A stretch of 45,329 nt of DNA, taken from assembly GCF_014897675.1 (NCBI RefSeq), contig NZ_JABUXU010000023.1, positions 1 through 45,329 of the forward strand. The letters are read 5' to 3'. The notes beneath the pieces are model-generated. The model was not told the origin of the DNA, ran no database searches, and was given only the letters and a program-made list of their open reading frames with translations. Below, piece after piece: positions 8,035 to 16,680 of the stretch. Both the position numbers and the translations under genes were made by a program. How positions within the stretch are numbered: position 1 is the first letter of the stretch; each line of letters opens with the position of its first letter. Source of the stretch: Advenella sp. FME57 (GTDB lineage Bacteria; Pseudomonadota; Gammaproteobacteria; Burkholderiales; Burkholderiaceae_B).

Positions 8035-8864
8035 TATGCGTGTTCCTGTAATTCGGGTGCGGCATCCATGTGCTGGTTGAAGGCGGCCTGGTCCGGATCC
8101 AGATAGGCCTGCACTGCCGGATAATCTATTTCGTAATCAGGCCAGCATGAACCAGGCCAGGCGCCGTTTGGAACAATGCTGAAAGCTTCGACCATGAAAT
8201 ATGGAATGAGCGTGGTTTCCGGATTGTCTGTAAAGACGGTGTCCTCCACCATTTTCTCGGCAACGACCAGCACGCTTTTGGCCGAACGCGACATGATGCG
8301 GTCCCAGTGATAGGTGCCCAGCACGCGCACGTTTCCCTTGCGGTCCACTTCATTGGCGTGTATCACGGCATAATCCGGCTGTATTGCCGGAATCACCCAC
8401 ACCTCTTTTTCGGAACCATAGGGATCGGCAATTTTCACCCAGTTGTTCAGTTGGACCAGCTCGCTGCCTTCGATGCCACCGCAGGGTTGAAACGGAATGC
8501 CGAAGGCGGAGGCGCGCAAACCCGCCGTCAGCGTTGCGCAGGCGTGCTCTTCGAGTACCAGCCGTTGCTGCTCGACGGCCTTGCGATAATACTGGGCCAG
8601 ACCGAAGTTGCCCTCCATGGCCACAATGCCGGCGCGCGCTTTGGTGGCAGTTCCGGTGCGGCACAAAATATCAATGTCATAGCCGGGAGACTGTTTGATA
8701 ATCTCCAGGTCCTGCTTGTTTTGCCGAATAAGTTCACGCACAAACGAAAAGGGGCCGCGATGCAGAAAGCTGCCACCCAGCGCCAGCGAGGCGCCATTGG
8801 GAACGCGACTGACCAAGTCCTGCAGCGATACGCATTTATCAGCCTGATTAAATCCTGATGTCAT
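8034..8864 (-). CDS. Class I CoA-transferase-like protein, alpha subunit (GctA/IpdA type)
   Basis: The 276-residue protein has the alpha-subunit pattern of the glutaconate CoA-transferase family: an N-terminal ASLALGGSFLHRGP segment (the usual 'GGF' region), the EEHACATLTAGLRASAFGIPFQP segment in the middle, and a YHWDRIMSRSAKSVLVVAEKMV segment. It is followed by the beta subunit with a one-base overlap and preceded by the crotonase-fold gene with a 13-base gap. Together the two subunits would act on a CoA thioester made by one of the other operon enzymes. Confidence 0.84.
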   Translation of the reverse strand: MTSGFNQADKCVSLQDLVSRVPNGASLALGGSFLHRGPFSFVRELIRQNKQDLEIIKQSPGYDIDILCRTGTATKARAGIVAMEGNFGLAQYYRKAVEQQRLVLEEHACATLTAGLRASAFGIPFQPCGGIEGSELVQLNNWVKIADPYGSEKEVWVIPAIQPDYAVIHANEVDRKGNVRVLGTYHWDRIMSRSAKSVLVVAEKMVEDTVFTDNPETTLIPYFMVEAFSIVPNGAWPGSCWPDYEIDYPAVQAYLDPDQAAFNQHMDAAPELQEHA

Positions 8865-8877
8865 GATGGTCTCCAGA

Positions 8878-9606
8878 TTATTGATTGGGTTTCAGGTAGG
8901 ACCGGATCCGGTCCTTAAGGCCGGGCGCCGCCGCAGAGCGCACCAGGGCGGCCAGGTTCTGGTCCGATTCCGCATTGGCGTACAGGACCTGGTACATATT
9001 ACGGCGGGTGATATCGGACAAAATGGCGTTGTTGGCCTGAGCCTGTTCAATCACGTCGGGCCACTCGGGCTGGTCCTGCAATGCTTGCATGAAGCCGATG
9101 TTCAGGGCTTCGCTGGCATCGAAGGTGCGTGTGCTAGACAGGATATCCAGCGCATTCTGGGTGCCGACTATATTCTGGAAGCGGCGCGTACCCAGAATAA
9201 GGCCGAACTTGATGCCGGGAAAGCGAAATGTGGTGCCGCTAGCGGCGACGCGACGTTTGCATGACGCGATAATATCGGCGCCGGCGCCAAAATTGCGTCC
9301 GTGGCATAAGGCCAGTGTCATGGCAGGCGAGGTAGCCAGCAGATCCAGCATGATTTCGATCTGCACGATTCGTTGCAGCAGATCGCCCTCGCTTGCCGTT
9401 TCCAGATCGGTAAAATCGAACCCGGCGCAGAAGTTCTTGCCATTACCCCTGAATATCAAAAGTGAAATATTCTTCTGATGGGCCTGTTGTATGCCATCTG
9501 TGAGTGCCTGTACCAGGGCAGGCGACAGGGCGTTCATTTTCTCGGGCCGGTTCAGGGTGAAAGTCCACGACTGTTCGCCGCGTTCAATAATCAATGGCTC
9601 GCTCAC
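8878..9606 (-). CDS. Enoyl-CoA hydratase/isomerase (crotonase) family protein with unusual active site
   Basis: The 242-residue protein has the crotonase fold: LNRPEKMNAL at 18-27, the oxyanion-hole segment NFCAGFDF (58-65), and GRNFGAGADI (103-112). At the two positions occupied by glutamates in classical enoyl-CoA hydratase (GGGCEL and QPEI) it has Asp111 and Gly131 (FPGIKFGL). A plain hydratase reaction is therefore doubtful; decarboxylase, isomerase, hydrolase or ring-cleaving members of the superfamily differ in just these places. Its start overlaps the end of the CaiB gene by 4 bases. Confidence 0.85.
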   Translation of the reverse strand: MSEPLIIERGEQSWTFTLNRPEKMNALSPALVQALTDGIQQAHQKNISLLIFRGNGKNFCAGFDFTDLETASEGDLLQRIVQIEIMLDLLATSPAMTLALCHGRNFGAGADIIASCKRRVAASGTTFRFPGIKFGLILGTRRFQNIVGTQNALDILSSTRTFDASEALNIGFMQALQDQPEWPDVIEQAQANNAILSDITRRNMYQVLYANAESDQNLAALVRSAAAPGLKDRIRSYLKPNQ

Positions 9607-10766
9607 GCGTTTTCTCCCTGCGTTGCAATGTTCGACAAAATTTCATCATTATGTTCACCCAGCGCCGGTGGACCGACGGCGATCCGGCTTGTATGTCCGT
9701 CAAAGCGGATTGGCGAGGCAAAGGTTCTGGCGTTCAGCCCATTGGGCAGGGGAATATTTTGCACCCAGTCCATATGCGTCACCTGTTCATCTGCAAGCAC
9801 ATCCGAGTATTGATTGATTGGCGCGCAGGGCACGCCGGCCGCGCGGAACTGTTCAAGCCAGTATCGCGCATCTTCAGATGCGAAAATGGATTCCATGATT
9901 TCCAGTAGCGCCTGCTGGTGTTGCGCGCGTAGCGATGTGCTGGTAAATCTTTCATCCTCAAACAGTTCGGGGCGTCCGACCACCTGGCATACTGATTTCC
10001 ACAGGGAGTTGTTGCCGGCGGCCATGCCGAAGTATCCCTGCTTGCAGCGAAAGACCTGATAGGGGGCGTTGCGCGGATGTGCCGAGCCCAGCTTGCGCGG
10101 ATTGTCGCCGCTGCCGAAGTACTCGGATGTCTGTAACGCTGCGATGCCCAGTGTTGCGCCCAGCATGGAAATATCAATATGGGTGCCTTCCCCGTTGCGT
10201 TCGGCCATTCGCAGGGCAGACACGATGGAAAAGGCAGCGTACAGCCCGGCAGAAAAATCACACACCGGCACACCGCACTTGACTGGTGGCCCATCGGCTT
10301 CGCCGGTCACGCTCATCAGGCCGCTCATGGCCTGTACGGTCAGGTCGAACCCGCCTTCCTGGCTGCGCGGACCACTCTGGCCGTAGGCGGAAATGGAACA
10401 GTACACGATTTGCGGATTCAACTGCCTGATATCGGCATAGCCCAGGCCGAGCCGGTCCATCACGCCCGGACGATTGTTTTCCAGTACGATATCGGCTGAG
10501 CGCATGAGCTGTCGGGCGGCCTGCACGTCGGCGGGGTTCTTCAGGTTAAGCGTGACCGATTTTTTGTTCCGGTTCAGCGAAGCGAAATTCTCGCTGTATC
10601 CATCGCTGATGGGAGGCCAGCTTCTAAGCGTGTCTCCCCCATCCGGATGTTCGATCTTGATCACGTCCGCGCCCATATCGGCCAGCAGCATACTGCAGAA
10701 CGGGCCCGCAGCAACGTTGCAGATCTCGATGACTTTTACGCCTTGCAGCGTGGTTTCTTGCTTCAT
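9603..10766 (-). CDS. CaiB/BaiF family (class III) CoA-transferase
   Basis: The 387-residue protein shows the family features: VIEICNVAAGPFCSMLLADMGADVIKIEHP near the N-terminus, LNRNKKSVTLNLK (64-76), and Asp141 in GGFDLTVQAMSGL at the place of the nucleophilic aspartate. Length is normal. Enzymes of this family move CoA between carboxylic acids. The gene lies 27 bases after the IclR regulator and overlaps the crotonase-fold gene by 4 bases, so it is part of the same operon. The acid it activates is unknown. Confidence 0.88.
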   Translation of the reverse strand: MKQETTLQGVKVIEICNVAAGPFCSMLLADMGADVIKIEHPDGGDTLRSWPPISDGYSENFASLNRNKKSVTLNLKNPADVQAARQLMRSADIVLENNRPGVMDRLGLGYADIRQLNPQIVYCSISAYGQSGPRSQEGGFDLTVQAMSGLMSVTGEADGPPVKCGVPVCDFSAGLYAAFSIVSALRMAERNGEGTHIDISMLGATLGIAALQTSEYFGSGDNPRKLGSAHPRNAPYQVFRCKQGYFGMAAGNNSLWKSVCQVVGRPELFEDERFTSTSLRAQHQQALLEIMESIFASEDARYWLEQFRAAGVPCAPINQYSDVLADEQVTHMDWVQNIPLPNGLNARTFASPIRFDGHTSRIAVGPPALGEHNDEILSNIATQGENA

Positions 10767-10793
10767 GTTTAGTTGCTCACAGAATGGTTTGAA

Positions 10794-11564
10794 TTAGTTT
10801 GATTCGCCAAAATAACCACGCCGGTATCCCGACTCCCGGGAAATGTCGCGGGCGGCATCCAGCACCAGCGGCGACCAGCGCTTCATGTTTTCAATGGTCA
10901 GTCTTTCCAGGGGCCCCGAGATGCCCAGGGCGGCAACGACCTTGTTGTGTCCGTCAAAGATTGGCGCGGCGATCCCGCCGACATTGCCGCGCCACTCGCC
11001 CCTGTTGATGGCGTAACCAATGCGTGCGATGTTGGCCAGCTCGTCTTTGAGCGCCGCCAGCGAGGTGATGGTGTTTTCGGTATGTCGGATCAGATCGGCT
11101 GAATGACGGTTGAGATATTCATCATTCTGGAAGGCCAGCATAGTTTTGCCGGTCGCCACCGCATAGGCGGGCGCGCGACCGCCAATAATGGAATAGGCGC
11201 GCACCGGATTGGGACTGTCGATTTTGTCGATGTAAATGACATCGAGCTGGTCCAGTACGGAAAGGTGTACGGTTTCCTGCGTTTGTAGCGCGACGCGGCG
11301 CATCAGTGGCGTCGCGATCTTGCGCACGTCAAGGCGGGCGAGCCGTTGCGCCGCCAGTTCGAAAACCTTCAAGGTGGGCTTGTAGCCGCCCGAATGACTG
11401 CTTTTTTCCACGTAGCCAGCTGCGATCAGTGTCTGCAGGGTACGGTGGGTGTTGCTTTTGGTCAGGCCTGATGCCTCCGCAAGGTCATCAATCGTATTGG
11501 GCTGATCTTCCTGAGCGCAAATGATTTCAAACAGCCGCAGACCCTTCAGCAAGGTTTTGTCCAT
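10794..11564 (-). CDS. IclR-family transcriptional regulator
   Basis: The 256-residue protein has an N-terminal winged helix (LRLFEIICAQ...TIDDLAEASGLTKSNTHRTLQTLIAAGYVEK, about 8-60) and the IclR effector domain (about 70-250) with GGRAPAYAVATGKTMLA. It is the first gene of the CoA operon (27 bases to the next gene) and divergent from a TTT receptor gene. The 162-base divergent region holds several TTCTA/TAGAA dyads that are its likely operators, so it probably controls both directions and itself. Confidence 0.9.
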   Translation of the reverse strand: MDKTLLKGLRLFEIICAQEDQPNTIDDLAEASGLTKSNTHRTLQTLIAAGYVEKSSHSGGYKPTLKVFELAAQRLARLDVRKIATPLMRRVALQTQETVHLSVLDQLDVIYIDKIDSPNPVRAYSIIGGRAPAYAVATGKTMLAFQNDEYLNRHSADLIRHTENTITSLAALKDELANIARIGYAINRGEWRGNVGGIAAPIFDGHNKVVAALGISGPLERLTIENMKRWSPLVLDAARDISRESGYRRGYFGESN

Positions 11565-11606
11565 ATAAATCTCAAATATTGATACTAAAAATCCTATATT
11601 TTAAAA

Positions 11607-11620
11607 TTCTAAACATAGAA
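11607..11620. promoter_or_regulatory. Candidate IclR operator 1 (TTCTA-N4-TAGAA)
   Basis: A perfect 5-bp dyad, TTCTA AACA TAGAA, lies 43 bases upstream of the IclR start. The same half site returns in the dyads at 11656-11693. Confidence 0.5.
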
Positions 11621-11655
11621 CCATTAATTCGTTGACCGCATTTTTATTATATGCG

Positions 11656-11693
11656 ATTCTATTTTTTATACAAGAAATAGAATTCAAATTCTA
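11656..11693. promoter_or_regulatory. Candidate IclR operators 2 and 3 (overlapping inverted repeats)
   Basis: ATTCTATTT (11656-11664) and AAATAGAAT (11675-11683) form a perfect 9-bp inverted repeat with a 10-base spacer. The right arm overlaps a second perfect dyad, TAGAATT-CA-AATTCTA (11678-11693). Both use the TTCTA/TAGAA half site and end 33 bases before the TTT receptor start, so a protein bound here could block or activate that gene. Confidence 0.5.
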
Positions 11694-11726
11694 AATGTTG
11701 GGATTTAATAAAAAAGGAGCGAGACA

Positions 11727-12692
11727 ATGAAATGGTTTTTGAAGACAAGCGGGGCGCTGTGCCTGATCTTCTCCAGTACGCTGGCACTTGCGGCAGACTG
11801 GCCGACCAAGCCGATCACGCTGGTGGTGCCGTATCCACCGGGGGGGGCAACAGACTTTTCGGCCAGGATATATGCGCAATATCTGCCCAAGCTTTTGGGC
11901 ACCACGGTGGTGGTGGAAAATCGTGCCGGCGCGGGCGGAGAAATTGGCGCCGAAGCCGTATCCCGGGCAGCGCCCGATGGCTATACCATGCTTTTTGGCG
12001 CTATCGGCAGTCATGCAATCAATTCGGTATTGCCGTCCAAGCCCAAAACCTATAAATTTCCCGATGCCTTCGAAGGCGTTTCGTTTGGCACGGCCGTCCC
12101 ACTGGTGGTTGCTGTGCGCAACGGCTTGGAAGTCAATACGCTGGAAGAACTGGTGAACAAGATAAAGCAAACGCCGGGCAAGATAACGTATGGTTCTGCC
12201 GGAGTGGGATCATCCCAGCATATGGCAGCTGAAAAATTTCAACTGGCAACAGGCACCAAGCTATTGCATGTGCCATACAAAGGTAGCGGTCCTGCAGTGA
12301 CAGACTTGCTGGGTGGACAGATTGACATGGTGATCGATACCCTGACCACGCTCTATCCGCAGATCAATAGCGGCAAAATCAAATTCCTTGCAGTCACGAC
12401 CGCCGATCGCGTGCCGACTATCCCGGATGTGCCAACATTGAAAGAACTCAACGTCAAGGATTATGTGCTGACAACCAACTACGGATTGCTGGCGCCGGCC
12501 GGCACACCGAAAGACATTGTGCAGAAAATGTCCGAGGCAATGCAGGCCGTGGCTGCCCAAAAAGAAGTGCAGGACAAGTTGATTGCTTCGGGAGCCAAAG
12601 CCTATGCCACCACGCCGCAGCAAACAGAGCAACTGCTGCTGGACGAAGTAACGAAGTGGTCCGACGTTGCCACCCGCGCCAAAGTTGAATGA
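11727..12692 (+). CDS. TTT-family periplasmic solute receptor (Bug protein)
   Basis: The 321-residue protein has a signal peptide ending near LALAADWP and the receptor motifs KPITLVVPYPPGGATDFSAR, VVVENRAGAGGEIGAE, YGSAGVGSSQH and LLGGQIDMV. The ATG at 11727 follows AAGGAG by about 10 bases. It is divergent from the IclR-headed CoA operon and shares its operator region, so it likely brings in the acid that the operon degrades. No TctA/TctB genes are next to it. Confidence 0.9.
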   Translation: MKWFLKTSGALCLIFSSTLALAADWPTKPITLVVPYPPGGATDFSARIYAQYLPKLLGTTVVVENRAGAGGEIGAEAVSRAAPDGYTMLFGAIGSHAINSVLPSKPKTYKFPDAFEGVSFGTAVPLVVAVRNGLEVNTLEELVNKIKQTPGKITYGSAGVGSSQHMAAEKFQLATGTKLLHVPYKGSGPAVTDLLGGQIDMVIDTLTTLYPQINSGKIKFLAVTTADRVPTIPDVPTLKELNVKDYVLTTNYGLLAPAGTPKDIVQKMSEAMQAVAAQKEVQDKLIASGAKAYATTPQQTEQLLLDEVTKWSDVATRAKVE

Positions 12693-12696
12693 CATC

Positions 12697-14328
12697 ATGG
12701 ACGCAATTTGCCGGTTAGGCATCGTCGGCGGTGGATCGGTCGGTATTTCATTTTTGGCGCAGCTGGTTGCACATCTTGAAGCCAGTGCGAACAGTGCAAA
12801 CAATGTACCCGGTTGTCACATTACGCTGTTTGAACCATCCGAAAAAATCGGGCATGGCACCGCCTACCAGCATGATTTGAATACCAATCTGCTCAATGTG
12901 CCGGCGGGCAATATGTCGCTGTACGACAAGCACCGTTCTCACTTTGTGCAATGGCTGGCGGCGCAGCCCGAAGCGTTTTTGCAATCGTATGCCATAAGCG
13001 ATATTGATCCTGCCGCGTTTTATCCGCGTCCGCTGTTTGGTCGATATGTTCATGAGCAGTTCGATCGCATTGTTGCACAGGCTGCAGCGCTCGGCATACA
13101 GGTGCGGGTGGTGCGGGATGCTGTAGTGGCTGTTTCCCGCCATGCAGCCGGGCAAGGGCAGGGGAACGAGCATAAGCAGAAGGCGCAGTCGCAGATTCAA
13201 CTGATAGACAGTGCCGGCACAAGCTATGTTGTTGATCAACTGGTCCTGTGTAACGGTAATCTTGCATCCGACACGTTCGATGCGCTGGTGCCGTGCGCAG
13301 GGTTCATGAATAGCCCTTATCCGGTCAGTGCCTTGTCACAAGCGATTGCCGCCGACGCCACCGTAGCCGTTCTGGGGACTAATCTGAGTGCCATTGACGC
13401 TGTTGTTGCACTGAAGGCGCACGGGCATGGCGGGCAGATTCATTGCTTTTCCCGGCAGGGCGTGTTGCCTGCAGTGCGAAGTGTTCATCCGACCCATGTG
13501 CCAAACCGGCTATCCCGGGCAGACGTACATGCGATGGCGCTTGCAAAAGGGGGACGACTGGACCTGGACGATGTGGTCGGGATGTTGCGTGAGCAGATTC
13601 TGGCGATTGACCCTGGTTTTGACATTCGTGATATTGCCGGCGGCGGCGCAGATGCGGCGATTCAACTGAGTCGTGAGCTGGACGCCGCGTGTAGCGGGCC
13701 GCGTGCATGGCAGGCGGTGCTGGCGGCAGCCAATGAAGTGATAGATTTGCTGTGGTTTTATCTGGATCAGCCAGCCAGACGGCAGTTTCAGTCGTGCTGG
13801 CGCTCGCAGTGGATGTCGCGTCGGGCCATGTTCCCGGTGCAGAACGCCCTTCAATTGCAAAGCCTGATCGAGGCAGGGCAGTTGCATATCCATGGTGGCT
13901 TTCAGGCTTGTGAACCGCTTGCGAATGGGCAAGGCTTTGTGTTGCATTGTCGTGCTGCTGCAGGCGCACTGCAGCAGCAGGCGTGTGGCGTCGTGATCAA
14001 TGCAACGGGATTTTCCCAGGACGTACGCCAGTCCTCGGATCCGCTTATTACGCAATTGATGCAATCCGGCCTGGCGCGCGCGAGCGACTATGGCGGCTTT
14101 GAGCTGGACTTTGACACGGGATGCCTGGTTACCGCGAATGGCACTATTGCAAACGACATTACTGTACTGGGTAGCCTGGCTTGCGGCACCTATTTCTGGA
14201 CGGTTTCCATGGATGTGAATGCCCGGCTGGCCAATGAGCAAGCAGCACGCCTTGCGCACAAGCTATGCCGGCCGGTTGTGGCACAGACAGGCGTGCCGAC
14301 AAGTGCAGACGTTGCTACACAAGTGTAA
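12697..14328 (+). CDS. FAD/NAD(P)-binding flavoprotein (NAD_binding_9 family)
   Basis: I choose the ATG at 12697 (543 residues), 4 bases after the receptor stop, since the Rossmann fold begins right there: CRLGIVGGGSVGISFLAQL. The GHGTAYQHD segment and NLLNVPAGNMSLY match the family of paired-nucleotide flavoproteins often annotated as FAD-NAD(P)-binding or hydroxyacylglutathione-like proteins; a second nucleotide-binding segment appears near TVAVLGTNLSAIDAV. No signal peptide is seen, so it is cytoplasmic. An oxidoreductase acting on the imported substrate is plausible from its place between two receptor genes, but its reaction is unknown. Confidence 0.75.
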   Translation: MDAICRLGIVGGGSVGISFLAQLVAHLEASANSANNVPGCHITLFEPSEKIGHGTAYQHDLNTNLLNVPAGNMSLYDKHRSHFVQWLAAQPEAFLQSYAISDIDPAAFYPRPLFGRYVHEQFDRIVAQAAALGIQVRVVRDAVVAVSRHAAGQGQGNEHKQKAQSQIQLIDSAGTSYVVDQLVLCNGNLASDTFDALVPCAGFMNSPYPVSALSQAIAADATVAVLGTNLSAIDAVVALKAHGHGGQIHCFSRQGVLPAVRSVHPTHVPNRLSRADVHAMALAKGGRLDLDDVVGMLREQILAIDPGFDIRDIAGGGADAAIQLSRELDAACSGPRAWQAVLAAANEVIDLLWFYLDQPARRQFQSCWRSQWMSRRAMFPVQNALQLQSLIEAGQLHIHGGFQACEPLANGQGFVLHCRAAAGALQQQACGVVINATGFSQDVRQSSDPLITQLMQSGLARASDYGGFELDFDTGCLVTANGTIANDITVLGSLACGTYFWTVSMDVNARLANEQAARLAHKLCRPVVAQTGVPTSADVATQV

Positions 14329-14401
14329 TAAGTAATAAACCGCCTGCAGGTAGCAGGAAGTAAAAAGCAGCCAACGAAAAATCAGTAAACAGAATCAGTA
14401 C

Positions 14402-14443
14402 ATGAATATCAGTAAATGAATATCAGTAAATGAATATCAATGA
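14402..14443 (+). repeat. Three tandem 14-bp repeats forming chained mini-ORFs
   Basis: ATGAATATCAGTAA occurs twice exactly (14402-14415, 14416-14429) and once with two changes (14430-14443). Each unit can be read as the mini-ORF MNISK whose TGA stop overlaps the next ATG (ATGA). It lies in the leader of the TTT receptor at 14537, downstream of the flavoprotein. Confidence 0.75.
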
Positions 14444-14536
14444 GAAAAATCAGCAGCAATAAGAATAGAGCTAAAAGCTATTTTATTAAATTGCTGTTTG
14501 ACTGTATAAACCATATTCCAATTGAGAGAAACTGCC

Positions 14537-15532
14537 ATGACACTATTGAGAAAAATGACTGTGCAGTGGCTTAATGCCATTTGTGCCATTTGCGCATTGA
14601 GCGGCACGTCGGTGGCCGTTGCTGCCACCGCTGACCAGGATTACCCCAATAAACCGATTCGATTGATTGTGTCCTACCCTGCCGGCGGCAGTGTCGACGT
14701 TGCGGCTCGCATTCTCCAGGAACCGCTGACCCAGGGCCTGGGGCAAAGTGTGGTGATTGAAAACAAGGGCGGCGCTGGGGGCACTATCGGTACTGCACAG
14801 GTAGCCAAAGCGGCGCCGGATGGCTATACGCTGCTGTTGACACTATCGTCACACACGATCAATCCTGCCATCTATGCGCAATTGCCCTTTGATACAGAGA
14901 AGGACCTGGATCCTGTGTCCATGGTTGCATCAGCGCCTCAGGTGCTGGTGGCACATCCTTCGTTCAAACCCTCAACGGTTCCGGAACTCATTGAGTACGC
15001 CAAAGCCGCAGACAAGCCGGTGATCTACGGTTCAGCGGGCGTCGGTTCGCCCAGTCATATTGCAGGTGAATTATTCAAGAAGCTGGGACAGGTTCAGTTG
15101 ACCCATGCGCCGTATCGCGGCGGCGGTCCGGCAACAGTGGACGTGCTGGGCGGGCAGATTCCGTTGCTATGGGTGTCGCTGCCTGCAGTGACTCAATATA
15201 TCCGCAGTGGAAAACTCAAGGCGCTTGCCGTATCCACGAACGAGCGCACGCCAGTGGTCCCGGATGTGCCATCGATGGCTGAAACCATTGACGGCTTCAA
15301 TGTGGACTCCTGGTATGCCATGTTCGCGCCGGCTGGCACGCCGCGACCGATCATCGACAAAATCCAGAAAGTACTGGCCGACGCTGCTGGCAATAAAACC
15401 ATACAGCAGGCTTTCCTTGCTCAGGGTGCGGTTGCTGTGGGAGGAACACCGGAAGCACTCGAAGCGGTGGTGAAAAAGGAAATCCCCGCCTGGAAAACGT
15501 TGGCCAAAGAGGCGAATATTAAAATTAATTGA
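14537..15532 (+). CDS. TTT-family periplasmic solute receptor (Bug protein)
   Basis: I choose the ATG at 14537 (331 residues) because GAGAGA stands about 8 bases before it; an in-frame ATG five codons earlier would swallow that site. The signal peptide runs to about VAVAATADQDYP. Motifs: KPIRLIVSYPAGGSVDVAAR, VVIENKGGAGGTIG, YGSAGVGSPSH, VLGGQIPLLW. It is preceded by a 208-base leader with tandem repeats and followed by a strong terminator. It is probably co-regulated with, but separately tuned from, the receptor at 11727. Confidence 0.9.
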   Translation: MTLLRKMTVQWLNAICAICALSGTSVAVAATADQDYPNKPIRLIVSYPAGGSVDVAARILQEPLTQGLGQSVVIENKGGAGGTIGTAQVAKAAPDGYTLLLTLSSHTINPAIYAQLPFDTEKDLDPVSMVASAPQVLVAHPSFKPSTVPELIEYAKAADKPVIYGSAGVGSPSHIAGELFKKLGQVQLTHAPYRGGGPATVDVLGGQIPLLWVSLPAVTQYIRSGKLKALAVSTNERTPVVPDVPSMAETIDGFNVDSWYAMFAPAGTPRPIIDKIQKVLADAAGNKTIQQAFLAQGAVAVGGTPEALEAVVKKEIPAWKTLAKEANIKIN

Positions 15533-15573
15533 GTGGAATATCGCGGCACGCATTGCCGCTACGTAAAAGCGAG

Positions 15574-15602
15574 ACTGCCGGGATTATCCCGGCAGTTTTT
15601 TG
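15574..15602 (+). terminator. Rho-independent terminator after the TTT receptor
   Basis: A perfect 10-bp stem ACTGCCGGGA / TCCCGGCAGT with a 3-base loop is followed by a run of six T. It lies 41 bases after the receptor stop and closes the plus-strand unit; the next gene converges from the other strand. Confidence 0.9.
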
Positions 15603-15643
15603 TTTCTCATGGCAGCATGGCGGTGTCGGCCGCGTAGCGAAAT

Positions 15644-16615
15644 CTAATCGAGCCTGATATTGTTCTTTTTGGCTACGGCGTCCCAGCGTGTCAATTCGTT
15701 TGCAATAAACGATTTGAATGCCTCGGGTGAGCTGCCTTCAACCTGCATCCCCAGATTGTTCAATTGCTTGATGGTTGCAGGGTCTTTGAGGGCGGTGCCG
15801 ATGGCCTGGGACAGTTTGCTGATGATCGGCTCGGGCGTGCCGGCCGGTGCGAAAATGCCATTCCACTCGCTCACATCCATTTTTACGCCTTGTTCTGTCA
15901 TGGTCGCCACCTCAGGCAGATCGCGGCTTCGTTTGGCGGCCGTGGTGGCCAGCGCTTTCAGTTTCTTGCCACGGATGTACGATATGGCCGAGGCTGCGTT
16001 GGCAAAATAGGTATCCACTACGCCACCCATGACATCGACCAGGGCAGGCGCGCCGCCCTTGTAGGGCACATGCACGATGTCAATGCCGGTTTCCTGCTTG
16101 AGCAATTCACCCACAATGTGGACCGGGCTGCCAATACCGTACGAGGCAAACGTCAATTTTCCGGGGGACGCCTTGGCGGCATCGACATAGGATTTGACGC
16201 TGTCATAGGGAGAGTTCGCCGGCACGACCATCAGATAGGGAGAGCTCACGACCTTGGAGACGGCAATAAAATCCTTCAACGGATCATAGGGCAGTTTGCG
16301 CAACACCGGGTTGATAGAAAATGACGACGCATCATACAGCAGGGTGTAGCCATCGGCGGGCGCGCGTGCAACCTGCGTGGCGCCGATAGAACCACTGGCA
16401 CCTGCCTTGTTCTCTATCACAATGGGTCGCTTCAGGGTGTCGCCCAGCGCTTTGGCAATAATGCGTGCGGCATTGTCGGCGCCGCCGCCGGCAGAGTAGG
16501 GCACGATCAGGCGGATGGCCTTGCTCGGATAATCGGCAGACCAGGCTGTGCCGCTGGCCAGCACGCCGCAGCCCAGGGTAAAAGAGATAAGGGTTTTGTT
16601 CAATGACATATGCAT
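15644..16615 (-). CDS. TTT-family periplasmic solute receptor (Bug protein)
   Basis: The 323-residue protein has a signal peptide ending near GTAWSADYP and receptor motifs KAIRLIVPYSAGGGADNAAR, IVIENKAGASGSIG, SYGIGSPVH and VMGGVVDTYF. The ATG at 16615 follows GGAGG by 8 bases. It is the last gene of the minus-strand operon that starts with the CitE-like lyase, and the second receptor in it; two receptors in one operon suggest two related substrates. Confidence 0.9.
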   Translation of the reverse strand: MHMSLNKTLISFTLGCGVLASGTAWSADYPSKAIRLIVPYSAGGGADNAARIIAKALGDTLKRPIVIENKAGASGSIGATQVARAPADGYTLLYDASSFSINPVLRKLPYDPLKDFIAVSKVVSSPYLMVVPANSPYDSVKSYVDAAKASPGKLTFASYGIGSPVHIVGELLKQETGIDIVHVPYKGGAPALVDVMGGVVDTYFANAASAISYIRGKKLKALATTAAKRSRDLPEVATMTEQGVKMDVSEWNGIFAPAGTPEPIISKLSQAIGTALKDPATIKQLNNLGMQVEGSSPEAFKSFIANELTRWDAVAKKNNIRLD

Positions 16616-16680
16616 GATGTCCTCCGTGATAATTATGATTATGTAGCTGTGTTGTTGTCATAGTGTGGTCAGACCCGTCA

